A stretch of DNA of 64,000 bases, taken from the NCBI GenBank assembly GCA_030533445.1, contig CM060064.1, forward strand, positions 6,617,879 to 6,681,878, read 5' to 3'. Source of the DNA: Cyprinodon diabolis. Its lineage: Eukaryota; Chordata; Actinopteri; Cyprinodontiformes; Cyprinodontidae. Below are positions 24,383-35,577 of this stretch, piece after piece. The translations under genes and the position numbers were made by a program. The notes below the pieces were generated by a model, which worked only from the letters and a program-made list of their open reading frames with translations, did no database searches and was not told the origin of the DNA. Every line of letters begins with the position of its first letter. Position 1 is the first letter of the stretch.

Positions 24383-25814
24383 ATGGTCAGGGAGGAGCCA
24401 TCACCTTTAATAGAAATAATTTACACTTTAAACCTCGCAATGACACAAGCAGTACTTAGAAATCCTTCTGTTATATATATCAGCTTTGTCATTTATAGCA
24501 GCTTAATCGTCTTACAGCTGTGATCAACCTATAAGAGATTCGGGGAGCCTCCGTTTGAACTAGAGGATGTCAGCTCTGACAGGCGGCACAAAAAGAGTGA
24601 GCTGCAATATGAGCCACCCACTAGAAACAAGCCTAAAACGGCCTTTTATTGTAACATTAGGAGCAGACTAAAGTCTTATTTATGACCAAAATAACCGGCA
24701 TAAATAGGGAACAAAGAGTGCTGTGATGACGCCACGGACTAAACTTGACAAATCAGTAAACAGTCAGTCAAGCCTCACTGATGTCACTGAGTGAAAACCA
24801 AGGCAATAAACTGCAAGCCAGAACAATCATTTCATAGTGTATTTTTATACGGCTTGTTTAATTTTATTTTCTACAGGTAAAAGACCACAGCTGTTTTTAG
24901 AAAAACATCGGCCATTAATTATTTTTTTTTTCTCTTTTGACCTGGCACAGACTCCTGCACGCATGTAAAAATCATGAGAGAACCTTGTGTCTCCAGAGGC
25001 CAGTATATGAGTCAGCACAGCTAAGCAAAGCAGAGCCCTGATACAGGATTTAAAGTACCGTTTGTGTGTTTAGGTGGAAGTGTGTACAGAGAATAAACTT
25101 CTGGGTGGGGAACTAGGCCCAGATGAAGTCTTGGCAGGTGTCACCACTCAAGTTTTACCATGTTTTCATGGGCATCACTTCACACACAAATATCCTGGCT
25201 ACCAGAAACAGTGCTGAGAGCAGAGATCTGGGAAATGATGAGGCCCAAACGCTGGTATCCTCTTAGTCACAATCTACACCAAAAAGAGAGGCAATTCCCC
25301 ACTGAAAATTTTATTACAGCTGGCGTCCAACCTGAAGCAGTCTCATGGAATCCACTCGGTCAAGTTAACTTATATTTCATCTGGGACTAAAGACAGGCTT
25401 TTACCAAATTCTCTGATCGTGCACAGATTTTTGAATGATTTCTAATACCTTCTCCTAGTGCCACATGGAGTTATTACAAAGGCCAACGCAATAGACATAA
25501 TAAATTATTCCAACCACTCCCTAACTTTCTGAAAGTGATCTAAACGTAGAAACTTTTAGATGAAATCTAACTTTGAACCTTAGAGAACATGTCAGCCAAT
25601 TACCTAAATAACTGAATTTAAACATCATACAGCAACAATGAAAAGATATAGAAAAACCTTTCAACACTTAAAGTCAAGAAAATGACTTTGAATAGTTTCA
25701 AAGTTCCAAAAGGCAGGTGTCCAAATAAGAAGTGCCTGAGGTCCAACTGTGTTTCTGATCTGCCACTGAGCGGTAAAACGTTTAAAGCCGGCTGGTTGGG
25801 TGGAGGCTGCGAGA

Positions 25815-26316
25815 TTAAGGCTGATTTATACACAGAAACCAGGTCGTCTGCGTGTGTCGCAGTTAACGCAGATATGCACCCTCTGGTGCACCTCCCAAAT
25901 TGTAGGTGACCACAGATAGGAAGCCTCTGATTGGTCAATTATACATCCGCTCTACACTATGCATATGTCCTGTTTAGTACCTCGCTGGCTTGTTTTGTTT
26001 GTATGACCGCCATTGTGGAAAACGACCTGTGAAGATGGACCAACTAAAAGAATGAGGTGTGCGAGAACGCTGGGACCCTTTTCCCACCTGGATCCCCGCT
26101 CTTTTTCCCACCCATGTCCCTCCACAAACTTGCCCCCACTTCCTCACCGCCACGGCCGTATCTAGACCCACAGCTAGTTCCTGATTGTCCCCTTTTGCGT
26201 TGTAGCATGGAATAACATAGCACAGACCACACTTTAATATTAAAAATAAATTAAAAAATTATCTGCGAATACCTCACTGCGACACACACTGCTGCGGGAG
26301 GATAACCAGCCTTTAA
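25815..26316. mobile_element. Harbinger-like MITE (ttaaggctgatttatac ends)
   Basis: The left end reads ttaaggctgatttatacaca. The inverted right end reads ttaaaggctggttatcctcc. The AAGGCTGATTTATAC terminus is familiar from fish MITEs with 3-bp TWA targets. No transposase is present. A truncated relative lies at 49480-49736. Confidence 0.5.
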
Positions 26317-26344
26317 GAATAAATGAGTGGACCATCTAGTGGAC

Positions 26345-26690
26345 GGTGGCAACATTTGTACCCCGAGCTTCAACTGAGTTGGGAAAAACTGCATTCTCCT
26401 ACTCTGCACCTTGGGAATGGAATATTCTCCAGAAAGAGCTCAAATTAGAAACTCTGGTGTCCATTAATGAATTTAAAGTAACCATGAAGAATGTAGTGAT
26501 GGAGATATGTGCTTGTTTTTCCTGAGATGCTCAATGTGTTTTAACATACTGCTCTGATTTTATTATAAAAAATGTAATATGTTGTAAATATGTATGAACT
26601 TCCTGTGGTTTGGCTGCTACCTTGGCCAGCTCTCTCTTGAAAAAGAGATTCTGAATCTCAATGGGACTTCCTGGTTAAATAAAAAAAACA
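26345..26690 (+). mobile_element. LINE 3' end with ORF2 tail and 3' UTR
   Basis: The frame reads AFSYSAPWEWNILQKELKLE, then TLVSINEFK, a C-terminal motif of a fish LINE. The 3' phrase ctgctaccttggccagctct, the piece aaagagattctgaatctcaa, and the end gggacttcctggttaaataaa are typical of these LINE 3' ends. The copy is strongly 5' truncated. Confidence 0.7.
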
Positions 26691-27269
26691 TTACAATCGA
26701 AATGAACATTTCCTAATTGTAAGCATAAGGTTTTCTCTGATTAATAGCTACCAAATGGTGTAAAGTATGAGGGTGCTTCATGTTACCTGGTGAGAAACAG
26801 GGTTTGATATTTCTATAGGTTTGTTGGTGGATCACACCAAACAGGTGTGACACAGAAGTAAGTGGAGCTACCGGTGAACGGACCCGAAAAAAGAAACCCA
26901 TCGAAAACTTTTGAGTCAAATGAAAATGAAAACAGGCAGGATGTTTGCCTGAAAGATTTTCCTACAGAATAAATCAATTCTGCAAACATTTCAATCCAGG
27001 TTTAGCGGATCTATGAGCCTGCAGCTAACTGTGACTTCATCATGTTAAAATGAATCTAAAAAGCAAAATTAGAGACGTAGACTGTAGATAAATGCAGTTT
27101 TTGGGAAAACCTTATAAAAAAATAAAAAAAAATCTCGTAAATCTGAAACAGGAACAAAAATATTTAAGATAAAGATTTTCTCCTTTTTAACTCCTAAACA
27201 AAAAAAAGTAATTATTGACATAAATGTGAGGCAGGTGGGGCTGCCTGATGGGATGCAGGCGGTCTGTAC

Positions 27270-27401
27270 CTGTTGCCAGCTGAGCAGTGCAGCGTCCACG
27301 GTATGGATGGCATACTGGCTAATATTAAGGATCACAGGATCCACAAACACATCAACAGCTAAAGAGGAGTTCTGAGGGCAGCTGATAGCGGTGGCCTGCC
27401 C
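27270..27401 (-). CDS. vps13b: VPS13B internal exon (seventh visible, 132 nt)
   Basis: The acceptor is tgtcttttag and the donor is CAG|gtacag. The exon is symmetric (phase 0 to 0, 44 codons), so skipping it would leave the frame intact. It encodes GQATAISCPQNSSLAVDVFV, DPVILNISQYAIHTVDAA and ends LLSWQQ. The region resembles the VPS13B segment with a predicted beta strand and amphipathic helix (DPV.LN..QYA.HT.DAA...WQQ). The next intron is 11,310 bp. Confidence 0.92.
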
Positions 27402-27496
27402 CTAAAAGACAAAACGGATAAAAAAAATCAAATCAATAAACCTTTTTTTGTCTGAACAATAAAAAAAAAAAACTGAGCAGAGTGATGCTCAGCTAC
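27402..27496 (-). other. vps13b: VPS13B minimal intron (95 bp)
   Basis: The donor is gtagct at 27496 and the acceptor is gtcttttag at 27402. The intron is poly-A/T rich and free of repeats. It contrasts with the 11-kb intron that follows the next exon. Confidence 0.9.
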
Positions 27497-27717
27497 CTTT
27501 AGCGCACAGGACTGAAGAAGCTGCAGGTGGGTTAAGTTTCGGTATTCCAGCAGTTTGCAGTCCAGCTGTGTGGAAAAGCTCATCTCCTGACAGCGGCGAG
27601 GCCCGTTGTTCCACTGACGCATGAAGACCTGGGGCTCCCGAGAACCAATCACCATGAACTCTTGCTCTTGAGGTAACTTCCTGTCGGGCAGGAAGGGATG
27701 AAGTTTCCTTGATGGAA
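27497..27717 (-). CDS. vps13b: VPS13B internal exon (sixth visible, 221 nt)
   Basis: The acceptor is ttcatccag and the donor is AAG|gtagct. The phase runs from 1 to 0. After the shared valine codon it encodes PSRKLHPFLPDRKLPQEQEF, then MVIGSREPQVFMRQWNNG, then SFSTQLDCKLLEYRNLTHLQ. The REPQ..MRQWNNG and DCKLLE.RN strings match the conserved VPS13B order. It is separated from the following exon by only 95 bp. The parallel frames on both strands are open but have no splice logic and are shadows. Confidence 0.93.
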
Positions 27718-29974
27718 CTGGATGAAAGGAAAATAAAACACATATTTAGCTCTAATTATTGAATAATATATAAAAACTGTGAATAACATGTTTACCAATC
27801 AGCAGTCTGCTAGGCTATAATCTAAGAGACAAAATCAACTTAATTAGATCCATACTGTAGATTCTGACCTATTTTCAGGGGAACAAAAGGCGTAAAATGT
27901 AAAAAAAAACAAAAAACATTTTCGATAGTTGAAAAGAAAGCTTTGAATGAAGATGCCTTGCAAACGTAATAATGATCCTTCAATTTGTTTCAGTGTATTT
28001 TATTGGGATTTATGTAGAACGATTATTGTTTTTATTGCCCTTTTATTATGTGTATTGATTTTACGATTGTTATATAAATTGGGCGTTTTAAATAAACTTG
28101 CTATGAATTGACTGTTCAGCTGCAGGCAGAGCCGAACCCATCTGCCCCCTCGTTTTAAAAAAATAAATAAAATAACACTGTTTTTACAAATGTGCTTAAA
28201 TTGGCATGTCACCCAATTAAAAGACTTAAACTACAAATGAATACATTAAATGTAAAGAACAATATAAACGTCAGCATCACACAAATAAGTGGATCAAAAT
28301 AATAATAGTAATAAAGTCCTAATATAGAAAAGTAAATCAGTCAGTTAAACGGTTTGATTGAAATGCCTACAAAGTGGTTCTAGATGACGTTTTCTATAAA
28401 GATAAACTAAACATTTAATGTTTGAACACAATAATCCTTACAGCGATCATCTACAAATTATGATAAAAAAAAAACAACTAACAGACTCACATTGAATACT
28501 ATGCATGTATAGTATACTAAGCATCATTTCTGATATTCATGTTAGATTAGATACTTTATTTCATTACCACAGTGAAAGCTTAATTAGCTGTTGCCAAAAG
28601 CAATAAAATGCAGTTAAAAAAGGTTATGGAGGATGATTAATAACAATCAAGTAAACTTTAAGAGGTGTTTTTACAATTTGAAATCTAATACATTTCAAAT
28701 TTATTAAATTTAATAACAATTTAATGAATATCTGTTGGTAAGAGGATGAAAAAGGAAGATCCTTTTTATTGACGATCAGATATAAATATAGCAAATGATG
28801 AAGGTGTAGATTAGGTCAACGTCTACATTAGGGTTTAATCTCTATAAATGATCCAGATGATTTAGGACTCCTTCATGTCTGCTAAACTGCTATCATGTCG
28901 AGGCTACACTGCAAAAATAGATCTTAAAAGGTAAAAGATTTCTTATGAGAAGTTTGGCCCTTAAAATAAGATAATCAGATATACTGCACTTAAAAGAAGA
29001 TAACAGTAAGGTTTTTTTTTCTATTCTACGCACAAGAATCTCACTTTGCAGGCAGACTGTTTAATTAACCAACTCAAATCTGCACTAATTCTTAAAACTA
29101 CTACTAATATTTGATTCGCTTTTTGTGCGAGTGCTCAGAAGGAAGTTATAAACAGGTTGAAGCTAAAATTTCTCTGGTCTGTATTTGTGTAACCTTTACC
29201 TGCAGCTATTTACAAAAATAGAAGCCAAACTGATGAACACAGGTTTTTAATATTAATGGTGCTCCTTCATGTATTTTGCTTGATTCCTGCATGTCTGATT
29301 AATCCTGATGAGCTCTGCTGTCTGAGCAGCAGCCCCTCCCTTACCTGTGGATGCAAGTCTTGAAGAATATCAATACAAGAACCTGCCCTCCAGGAAGCAC
29401 CTATGTTAACTGGGCAGCGCCCGCAAAAAACAAAAAAACAAAAAAAAAAAACACCAGGGGTGATGTGAGGCAAGTCTGGAATCTGAGGTGGCTCTTTCAG
29501 CATCTTATCAGGGCAGCAACCTCTCCTGTTTTTTTCTGATTTTTAAGCAGTGAAAATATTTTTTTTGTTCTTTGTTCAACTTGAAATGGTCGGCCCCCAG
29601 ATGGGGAAAGACAGCTTCACTTTGAAGTCAAATGGTTTTAATCAGGGTCTCTGACTTTACCTGTACTTCATAATAAATTCATAAGGATGACTGAATAAAT
29701 CTTAAGGCATTATTGCATCATATACTTGGCAACAAGTGACTTAAAAGGCTTCAAATAGCATAATAAAGGCCCTTTAAAATGTTAATTAAGAGTATATTTG
29801 AGTTTTTCTGTCACATGACAAATTATAACAAAAAGGAAGAAGTTGAACATAAAGTCAGATACTAAACTATAAAATCCCCATAGGTCCAGAGAGTGAATGT
29901 TTTTCCAGATTTCTGGTTAATTGTTTAGGTGAGACATGAAACTGTGCGATGCAGTTCAGCTTATTTCAGCGTAC
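27718..29974 (-). other. vps13b: VPS13B intron between exons 5 and 6 (2,257 bp)
   Basis: AT-rich, with no recognisable transposon or exon. A (CAAAAAA)-type A-rich run lies near 29425-29452. It has canonical ends. Confidence 0.8.
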
Positions 29975-30156
29975 CTGTACCCAGCTGCTCGAGGTGGTGG
30001 CACAGGTGAACTTCCAGCTTTGCTAGTTGTAATGAAACACCGAGCGAGGGGACGAACCAGGGAGCGAAACAGGAGTCCACACGGGTACAGGCTGCCAGTG
30101 CTATCGGTGATACCAGCTGATCGCATGGAGGCTGAGACCCACAGTCACTATCAGAG
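29975..30156 (-). CDS. vps13b: VPS13B internal exon (fifth visible, 182 nt)
   Basis: The acceptor is cccctccag and the donor is CAG|gtacgc. The exon supplies the last base of the split serine codon at its start and ends one base into a valine codon. It encodes SDSDCGSQPPCDQL, then LAACTRVDSCFAPWFVPSLG, then LAKLEVHLCHHLEQLGT. The ACTRVDSCF.PWFVPSL motif and the HLCHHL.QLGT end are VPS13B hallmarks. The sequence around the donor reads gtac twice in a row, so a donor four bases away would shift the frame. The chosen site is the only one that keeps phase with the next exon. Confidence 0.94.
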
Positions 30157-30469
30157 CTGGAGGGGAGAAACTTTGACTCAGTGAAACAGATAAAGAACAT
30201 GATAATAATCACTGATAATTAACATAAATATATTTGCAGTAATAATAAGAGAAAAATAAAGATTAGTAAAAACTCTTGAAGGTTTATATATAACAAAAGT
30301 AATGGCTTCATCCATATGGAGTGCATTTTGTTCCAATATTGTTGCAGGCGAAGAACATTTTATAAAAGGAAATAAAAAAAATGCAAATATAGAAATGGAA
30401 CTTCATTAAAAAAGTTTTTGAAAGTACATTTGCTCTTTTCTCAGATTGTATTTTTAAAACAATTTTGTT

Positions 30470-30645
30470 AGGGGGTGCAGTAGTTAGTGCACACGACCCA
30501 TGTACATAAGCCCTAACCCTTGACGCGGCCGACCCGGGTTCGAATCCGACCTGTGGTCCTTTGCCGCATGTCTTTCCACCTCTCTCATACCTCCTTTCCT
30601 GTCAGCATACTGTCCAAAAAATGAGCCACTAGTGCTGTAACACCC
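30470..30645 (+). mobile_element. tRNA-derived SINE
   Basis: An A-box-like tagttagtgcacacgaccc and a B box, ggttcgaatcc (30538-30548), are present. The conserved body continues with gacctgtggtcctttgccgc, atgtctttccacctctct and cctttcctgtcagcatactg. It is followed by an (AT)n run at 30653-30680. This is a typical fish tRNA SINE, well preserved. Confidence 0.8.
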
Positions 30646-31104
30646 CCCCAAAATATATATATATATATATACTGTATATACATATATTATTGTTATATAT
30701 TTTGTTTACAGATTTTATATTTTTAGTTTAGGTTTTTAGTTTAGATTTTTAAAATTTCTTTTTTTTTAATGACTGAATTCTTTTCAAATTGTGTTTTCCA
30801 GATCACATTCTCTTTATTTCAAACTAAATAGAATTATTCGCTCTTAACAAATAAAAATGTTGTTGCTAATGTCCAGCAAACCAATAGAAATGCATTTTCC
30901 ATCCTCACGCCATTAGAAAGCCCAACCCCAGAAGTGAAGAGAAAGTGTTCAATAAAATTTTAAGAGTGCAATTTGTAAAAAATCTAAAAAAAAAATTGAT
31001 GCTGGTGTGCTAAAAGATTTTCTTATTTGTGAAACAAAAGTATATCTTCACATGATGCTTGACATTCCTTATTTTAGGGAAGAAAATGCTTCTTGTAAGA
31101 GTTG

Positions 31105-31685
31105 TCATAAAATATAACTTTATTGTTGTAATCTTACAACTTTATTCTCGTATTCTCTTACTATTCTCATTGTGACTTTTTTCTCGTAATATTACGACTT
31201 TAGTCACGGAATTTCATGACTATTCTCGTTGTGACTTTATTCTTGTAATGTTACGACTTAATTCTCTGAATTTTATGCCTTTATTATCGTAATTTTATGA
31301 CTATTCTCATAATGTCACGACTATTCTCGTCGTGACTTTATTCTCGTAATGTTACGACTTTAGTCACGGAATTTCATGACTATTCTCGTCGTGACTTTAT
31401 TCTCGTAATGTTACCACTTTATTCTCGGAATGTTATGCCTTTAATCTCATAATTTTATGACTTTATTCTCATGTTATGACTTTATTCTTGTACTTTTATG
31501 ACTTTATTCTTGTAATGTTACAACTTTATTCTCATAATTTTACGACTATTCTCGTTGTGACTTTATTATCGTAATGTAACCACTTTATACTTAGAATTCT
31601 TTGCCTTTATTCTCATAATTTTATTACTTTTTTCTCGTACTTTTATGACTTTATTCTTGTAATGTTACGACTTTATTCTCGAAAT
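31105..31685 (+). repeat. Imperfect minisatellite, ttattctcgtaatgttacgac type
   Basis: About 25 diverged units of roughly 20-25 bp are built on gactttattctcgtaatgtt. There are also longer higher-order repeats; for example ctcgtaatgttacgacttta followed by gtcacggaatttcatgact appears twice (about 31190-31230 and 31343-31383). Confidence 0.8.
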
Positions 31686-33793
31686 AGAAAAAAAGATTCT
31701 GTAGCATGGACTTTATACTCCTTCGTAGGAATGAAACTCACTCCATACATCCATAAAATAAATGGCATTTCTACATCTTTCAAAAACACATAAATCCCTA
31801 TCAGGACAAACACCAGGACCTCTCAGGAAAAGCTGGAAGCAAAGAGACAATAACTAACTGTCCAGGGTTGTTAGGTAAATTATTGCAGCCAGTTTCCAGG
31901 AAAACTCCTCGGTGGACATTAACTGCATTTCATGGTTGATGATGTCGAAGTGGAAGCAGTTTAAAATGAACGACCATTTGTTCTATAATTTGCAGCTACC
32001 ATGATCCACTTTAAGAGGAAAACTCTGGAGAAGTGAAAAATGCGGGTCCAGCGGAGCGCTCCTTAAAAAGATAACAATCATATGTTGACAATTTTCATTA
32101 CTTCCAGTTGGCAGCGCAGCCAAGCTATTTTTCTGGTGGAAACTAAAGTATGGCAGATGGAATGAGGGAGTAAGGAAAGGGGATCAGTTTTGATCAAAAA
32201 AGACAAATAATTCAAACATTAAGGAAATGTAGTGTTTGGGGGTATGATTGTAATGAAATACAGATGTGTATTTTACTTTACACACAGTATATGGTCCTGC
32301 AGAGAGCTCCGTGTTGAAGTTGTCTAAACCACACAGAATGCAGGCCTTGCACTTCGTTTACCCAAAAGATTTTCTAAGTCCCCAAAAAAGGAAGCAAAAA
32401 ATGGAAAAGAAAGAAAACAGGATGAAGTAAGATAAGAAACGGAGGAGAGAACGCAAGAGTGAAATTTGTTAAAACGCCGTCAGAACCCCGGAGATGTAAC
32501 AGAAGGCTAAGGGAGACGCAAGGGAGAGAAACCAGTGGCAGCGAGAAGCATGAAGTAAGAAGGCGCTCTGGGAAGTGTTAGAGCTTGGTGAGATCCAGCC
32601 TGGGCTAAGAACGGCCTAACAGCTCACCAGTTAACCTAAAGGAGAGAGGGGGGGGCTCATTGTGCTTCCCCTGAGCTGCCCCTCGATTAGATACACTCAA
32701 GGTAAGCAGGAAGGAATCCGGATGGGCCCTGACAGGCACTTGGTGTGCTGGGAAATCTCATTAGGCCTATCTGAACGCCTTCCAAGCCCGCTCCCTGCTC
32801 CTGCACACCAGATGTGGGGCGAGGGACACATTTTAGATCTTTGTGCTCCACAGTCTGGAAGCCCTCTGTTTTTCCTCACATCCGACGGGAACAGAGAAGG
32901 CACATCCACACACCTGAAGGAGGTTCTAATAAGCTTTGGGTCTAATTTACACTTTTCAAACTGAATGTTCAAAAAAAAGAATGTTAATGTTAATTTTAAA
33001 CATCATAGTTTGCATCTTTGTGGGATTTCTGTGGAAAAAAAGAAACGATGACAGATTAGCAGAGAAGTTCTGGACGATTCGGACGTACCAGCAGCTAACT
33101 GTTAGCCGCCGTCAATGCTAAAGTTGATATTTTCTTGAAAACTTGAAATGTCATGAAAGTTTTATTTTATCTCTGGAAAAACAAAACAAACGTAATATAT
33201 TTTTGGCATTTAGAAGCCCGTACATTTAGACAAGCATGTAAAACGCCATATTTGGACATGTCAAACACGTGCCGCCTCATTCGCCACGGATTACGCAGCT
33301 TTTGACTCATGACGGTTTTACGCTATTTGTGAAAAACAGGGAACTCTTACTGTAGTTTTCCCCCAAAATATTATTAGACTCTTGTCTCGTCCTTGTGAAC
33401 CCACCATCATGTATCGCTAAATCTCCCATTATCTCATGCTGAAGCACATTAAGTAACAGTAAGCAGCTTAGGGTTCAGCATCCTGGTCATGGACACTTTG
33501 TTTTTATAATTATTCATGCAGGTAAATCTCAGAAAGATGTGACATTTTATCTTAGAGAGGGACCCATCTTACCTGAACATTTATGTTAAAACTGAAATAA
33601 GTCAGACAAAAAGAAGTGACTGAAAACATAAACATAAAACAAAGGTAGGAGCAATAAAACCTTAAAAGTAGAAACAGATAGTTAGTGAGGCTTTTCTTCT
33701 CTCAATGGAAGAAAATGGAACCATTTTTCTCCAATGAGCCGCAGCAGTCATCATATGATCCCAGGTTTTATGTTAGAGGAGAGTTGGCCTCAC

Positions 33794-33990
33794 CTCTGCT
33801 CATCGCCTCCCTCTGCGTTATGGTTGAGGACGATCCTCCAGAGGTCTGAGGCCACCAGCTCTTTCTGCTGGTCAGTGAGGCTCAGGCTGGGCAGCTGCAG
33901 CTGGCAGGCACGGCTTTCTGACAAGCTGAATTCCCGGTATGAAACAAAGGCCTGCTGGAGCTCATCCCAGTATTCCAGACTGCATGGTAC
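33794..33990 (-). CDS. vps13b: VPS13B internal exon (fourth visible, 197 nt)
   Basis: The acceptor is ttgccttcag and the donor is GAG|gtgagg. The phase runs from 0 to 2. The encoded segment begins VPCSLEYWDELQQAFVSYRE, continues FSLSESRACQLQLPSLSL and ends LVASDLWRIVLNHNAEGGDE. All of this aligns in order with the conserved VPS13B middle region as I remember it. The exon sits between a 12.9-kb intron full of duplications and a 3.6-kb intron with a SINE and a minisatellite. The first methionine upstream of it in the same frame is intronic, so no alternative start is implied. Confidence 0.95.
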
Positions 33991-35094
33991 CTGAAGGCAA
34001 TAACAGTCAGTCGCATTAATATTTAGCTTATTCACGTCTGCTGTTATTATCCATACTTAATGTAATGTTACGAACATATCTTTAACAGTCTTTCTGTCCT
34101 CAGGATAAATGTGTGAAAGAGAAACCCTTTAGACCTACATCCAGAAATCTGAACCATCTCTTATCCTGAGCTACATTTACCCACCTTACAGTTTTGAAAC
34201 CTTTCTTATATAAGCAGAGAATGTGATCGCCTGAGCAGTTCTTACTTTCCCTTTTTCTTTCTTCCACACGGTCAACTAGTTTGTACTAAAAACCTAAAAA
34301 AAAACATTTAAGTCGTAGACAGTCGAAGGGACAAGAGGAAACACCTCCGGCAGTGGTTTGTTGGAGCAGACGGAGAAGCCAAACTCCGTTTTTCTTTTTT
34401 CTCCTAAATATCACAGCTAACTTGGGATTTTTAACTGAGAAAAAATTGAAAATGTTACTTTTCCTCAGATATTCATCAGTTGGACAGAGAACACTTGAAG
34501 CTAATTATTTTAGCATAGTTTAATCAAACAGCTTTTAACCAAACATATCTTCATAGCTATATTTGATTCTAATCTTAGTTACCAGTAGCAACTGCTGAAC
34601 ATTAAATAGAAATAATCTCTGGATTTGCAATAAAAGAGACCAGTGGTGAACTATATCTGACCCCACCGGCATCATCATCCACATAGTTAAAGATATAGTG
34701 GAGGATGTTCTTAATCCCGGTGGATCATCTAAATAATTGGTCCTCCTAATTGTCAATCATTCTGGTGATATGCTTACTTAAGGCTGCCCTAAGTGTTTTT
34801 CTGCACATGTGCACTTTCAGGCATACTATGTGTGAGCTATGGTTTCACCCAGTCATTGAAACTCGCCTCTCTCACGGCAGTTCTTTGAAAATCGCCGAGA
34901 GTCATAAGAGAAAAAGTGTCTACAGAAGAGAGAAATAAGACCAGAGGGTTTTTGGGAGATTCTTTCATGCAATGGCGTAGAATGAAAGCACATGTCAAGC
35001 TTCCGACTGATGAGTCGGTTGCACAGTTTCTACTCGACAGGTAAAGTTTGGCATGCTATTGGGAGAAATCCATTTCACATCACAGGTAGTAAAG

Positions 35095-35577
35095 GGCTTG
35101 TGCATGCTCTCACACACGTCTAATAGGTGTTCCCTCTCGGGAGTGGGTACATGATTGTGCATGTGCATTTTTTTTAAAGTGGCGAGGGGGGAGTCTTTAA
35201 AAAAAGTGCGAAAATACTCCACGGTAACAAAGATGAATGCACTGTGTGATGGGGGCGGAGTTAGGTGACCAAAGGGGAGAAAAAAGCAGTGTTCATCTGT
35301 CCAAACAGTCAGTTAACTGAGGACACTGTAAAATCCTCTATATAGTCCTTGCTTTATACAGTGATGGAGGGATTTAGGGGTTAGGGCGAACATTCAGACA
35401 ACGTGCAAATTAAATTAAACGTGCAAAAGCCTGTTTCTCCTTGTGTACGCTCTCGCACGCATTTAATAGGCATTCCCTCTCAGGAGTGGGTACAAGGTTG
35501 TGCATGTGCATTTTTTATTTTTTATTTTTTAAAGTGGAGACGGTGGTCTTTCCAAAAAATTGGAAAAACCTCCACTA
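35095..35577 (+). repeat. Pair of direct repeats, about 125 bp each
   Basis: 35101-35222 and 35443-35577 share gctctcacacacgtctaata, ggtgttccctctcgggagtg, ggtacatgattgtgcatgtg and the tail aaagtggcgag...gtcttt. They are spaced about 340 bp start to start. They may be remnants of a tandem duplication or of the terminal repeats of a decayed element. Confidence 0.6.

Larger units (their letters stand above)
15960..27269 (-). other. vps13b: VPS13B intron between exons 7 and 8 (11,310 bp)
   Basis: It is bounded by donor gtacag at 27269 and acceptor ttctttttcag ending at 15960. It contains a palindromic TTAA element, duplicated segments, several MITEs, a hAT element and a LINE 3' end, listed separately. 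I see nothing identifiable at 15960-16858, 18925-20855 or 24391-25814 beyond simple AT-rich and G-rich stretches. One of these is a (GGGGT)-rich run at 20150-20186. Confidence 0.85.
30315..31747. mobile_element. DNA element with tatggagtg ends, copy 1
   Basis: The left end is tatggagtgcattttgttcc and the inverted right end is tatggagtgagtttcattcc. The flanks carry CATCCA (30309-30314 and 31748-31753), a 6-bp duplication that could be read as up to 8 bp. It shares internal phrases such as caatagaaatg with the copy at 46105-46813. A SINE and a minisatellite lie inside it. Confidence 0.55.
30157..33793 (-). other. vps13b: VPS13B intron between exons 4 and 5 (3,637 bp)
   Basis: It contains the 30315-31747 element with its internal SINE and minisatellite. 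The rest, 31756-33793, is unremarkable; the purine-rich stretch 32380-32660 has no exon. Confidence 0.8.
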
